Part shown: piece by piece, positions 62,412-64,000 of the stretch
Layout of the letters: each line of letters starts with the position of its first letter
Position numbering within the stretch: the stretch's first letter is position 1
From: Pseudobdellovibrio exovorus JSS
GTDB taxonomy: Bacteria > Bdellovibrionota > Bdellovibrionia > Bdellovibrionales > Bdellovibrionaceae
Direction of reading: 5' to 3'
DNA: 64,000 nucleotides
Assembly: GCF_000348725.1 (NCBI RefSeq)
Contig: NC_020813.1
Span: forward strand, 1,836,248 to 1,900,247
Notes under the pieces: generated by a model
Databases searched by the model: none
What the model was told of the DNA's origin: nothing
What the model saw: the letters and a program-made list of their open reading frames with translations, nothing else
Made by a program: the position numbers and the translations under genes

Positions 62412-63320
62412 ATGCTTTGGCTTTATACCATTCTTATTATCGGCAGTATGACGTATGCACCATCTGCATTTGCTAACGACCGCTGTCCCTCATCGACAGA
62501 ATGGCATGCCCTAAAAACTCGAGCCTTCTTCAATAAACTTTTCGTTGCCGCAACTACGTGTCGTTATCATAAAGACGATATGCAAAGCCGTTATGACCAA
62601 GTACGTGAAAAACTCACAACGACCTATCGTCCTTACTACACAGAACAAATCCGTCTGGCCAATGCCTACTATGATCGTATTGACCGCGATGGTTCTACGA
62701 CTCGTAAAGCCCGCGGTCAGAGTTCCGAAGACTTTGGACAAAACAAAGAATGGGATCGAAGTGAAACGCGCAATCTTAATTTGTACTCTTTGCAAAGCGC
62801 ACAGCTCAGCACACAAAACAGATCCGCTTTCCAAAGCTACTGTCAGCAAGCCGATCAGGTGTTAACACAATTACTCTCAACCCGCACAGCAGAAGCGGTT
62901 GATCAGATCGCGATCAATCACGCCTACGCTCGTGAACACAATCTGACGGAGTGTGATCCAGAAGGTCGTATTGTCACAGAGATTTCAGCAGAGCCTTTAA
63001 CAGAGCCTGAGCCTGCAGTGGAAACTACACCCGAAGAAGTCGTGACTCGTGAAGAACCGGCCTCTGTGGAACCAGTCCGTAATTCTGAGCCTTCTTCCAC
63101 TCGATCTGCAATATCGACTCGTACCAATAGACGCTCGAACACTCCGCTTGTATCTGCAACAGATACTCCATTACTTTATCGGCTTATGTCATCTGGTACG
63201 ACGACGACAAGGCCACAACCATCCGTCACTACCTGTGACGGAGAAATCGTCGTCATTAATAATATACGCTATTGTAAGATTGATGAAGACACGTATGAGT
63301 CGATTGAAGACAATGACTAA
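62412..63320 (+). CDS. Secreted protein with Glu/Thr/Pro-rich tail
   Basis: The ATG at 62412 begins a Sec signal peptide (MLWLYTILIIGSMTYAPSAFA); an ATG at 62304 is possible. The 302-residue product has four cysteines in an early charged, helical region (RCPSSTEWH, TTCRYH, SYCQQ, ECDPEG) and then a long Glu/Thr/Ser/Pro-rich region, ending with CDGEIVVINNIRYCKIDED. It is exported and perhaps cell-wall or surface associated. I recognise no family. Confidence 0.6.
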   Translation: MLWLYTILIIGSMTYAPSAFANDRCPSSTEWHALKTRAFFNKLFVAATTCRYHKDDMQSRYDQVREKLTTTYRPYYTEQIRLANAYYDRIDRDGSTTRKARGQSSEDFGQNKEWDRSETRNLNLYSLQSAQLSTQNRSAFQSYCQQADQVLTQLLSTRTAEAVDQIAINHAYAREHNLTECDPEGRIVTEISAEPLTEPEPAVETTPEEVVTREEPASVEPVRNSEPSSTRSAISTRTNRRSNTPLVSATDTPLLYRLMSSGTTTTRPQPSVTTCDGEIVVINNIRYCKIDEDTYESIEDND

Positions 63321-63390
63321 ATGACTGACGAAATAGATCAGTGATCTAGCAGTGGGCTATTTATTCGGTCTATGTTAGTTATTAGTTAGT

Positions 63391-64000
63391 CTATGCCATA
63401 TTCGCGATCAATTGATAGACCACAATAAAGTGAACGACTGCGGCTGCGACTACGCACAGATGAAAAATCTCGTGATAACCAAAGACTTTCGGAAATGGGT
63501 TCGGTTTTTTAAAAGCGTAAATCAGCGCCCCAGCCGTGTATATCACCCCACCAATCACGAGGAGCCACGAACCTAAAACCCCAACGCCACGACTGATATC
63601 TTTAATATAAGGTAAAGCCATCCACCCCGCAGCAATATAAATTAAAGCCGCTAACCACTTCGGAGCTTTAATCCAAAATAGCACCTGAACGATACCCACC
63701 AATGTGATACCCCAAATAAGCAGTAATGGAGTCACACTTTTCTCTGGAGGCAACGCTAACATAAAAACAGCCGTCGACGTTCCCGCGATTAATCCAAATA
63801 TTGCGGCGTGATCTAAGCGGCGCATGATCTGTCGGGCTTGCGGTTTCCACTGAATACGATGATAAAGGCCACTGATGGCAAACATCAAAACTAAACTGAT
63901 AGAGTAGACGATAGCAGCCAAAGTGGTTCGGGCATCTGAACACTTTGCAATTAACATCAAACAGGCACCTAAACTGACAAATCCAGCAGCCTCATGAAAT
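63391..64000 (-). CDS. Hemolysin III / YqfA-family membrane protein (partial, runs off the window)
   Basis: The frame continues past the edge, with FHEAAGFVSLGACLM before the first internal ATG. Visible family motifs are LYHRIQWKPQARQIMRRLDHAAIFGLIAGTSTAVF and, near the end, PKVFGYHEIFHLCVVAAAVVHFIV, which together hold the conserved histidines of the hemolysin III (PAQR-like) superfamily. At least six transmembrane helices remain. The N-terminus lies outside. The family is linked to membrane stress, but the function is not defined here. Confidence 0.85.
   Translation of the reverse strand, partial: FHEAAGFVSLGACLMLIAKCSDARTTLAAIVYSISLVLMFAISGLYHRIQWKPQARQIMRRLDHAAIFGLIAGTSTAVFMLALPPEKSVTPLLLIWGITLVGIVQVLFWIKAPKWLAALIYIAAGWMALPYIKDISRGVGVLGSWLLVIGGVIYTAGALIYAFKKPNPFPKVFGYHEIFHLCVVAAAVVHFIVVYQLIANMA

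Noticed and set aside
1-64000. CRISPR arrays
   Set aside because: No regularly spaced repeat-spacer pattern was found; the repeats seen are dyads or pairs.

Overview
The window looks like chromosome from a Gram-negative, Bdellovibrio-like bacterium. This is inferred from gene content only: a lipoprotein NodB-type peptidoglycan deacetylase, a eukaryote-type aconitase, dispersed histidine-utilisation genes, a 2-oxoglutarate dehydrogenase operon, outer-membrane and lipoprotein genes, and response regulators of a kind common in the old Deltaproteobacteria. Gene density is high. Many starts overlap the previous stop, and most shared gene ends carry compact hairpins.

Positions 1-31,600 are mainly metabolism and envelope: the N-terminal part of a lytic transglycosylase, a cyclic-nucleotide-binding protein, an outer-membrane barrel with a lipoprotein, glycerol kinase, an acyltransferase, hutI, phosphoglycerate mutase, sucA-sucB-lpdA, a Tat-exported FAD protein, hutU, a LOG-family hydrolase, the lptG-def-fmt-rpe-hutH run, a response regulator-nadC-birA-thioredoxin-like-GyrI-like operon, and aconitase with a SIMPL protein. 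Histidine degradation gives glutamate, which can enter the TCA cycle as 2-oxoglutarate and be used by SucAB-Lpd.

Positions 31,600-47,000 hold a LysR regulator divergent from aconitase, both subunits of a DNA topoisomerase VI, a DMT transporter, an HNH protein, an LTA-synthase-like enzyme, BolA with monothiol glutaredoxin, a D-2-hydroxyglutarate dehydrogenase-like flavoenzyme convergent with serA, and a tightly coupled operon of an NtrC-type regulator, CdsA-like enzyme, PlsC-like acyltransferase, MBL-fold hydrolase and YihY/BrkB membrane protein.

The main discovery is a 9.1-kb integrative element, 47,102-56,207. It sits in the anticodon loop of a host tRNA-Arg(UCU) gene and has split it: the 5' half is at 47,071-47,110 and the 3' half ends at 56,244. 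The two halves rejoin on paper into a perfect 77-nt tRNA. The element does not regenerate the host gene at either end. Instead it carries a complete, different tRNA-Arg(UCU) (48,549-48,626) beside its tyrosine recombinase. It also carries an MNT-HEPN toxin-antitoxin-like pair, a membrane-anchored LuxR regulator with a cytochrome b561 and a PepSY protein, a Rep_trans-like replication initiator, several small unknown proteins, and distinctive palindromes, including an identical 19-bp palindromic site in two places.

Positions 56,244-64,000 return to ordinary chromosome: a small membrane protein, an AraC regulator, a CPBP-like membrane protein, a polysaccharide deacetylase lipoprotein, a Zn/Cd P-type ATPase with a likely operator, two uncharacterised genes and a partial hemolysin III family gene.
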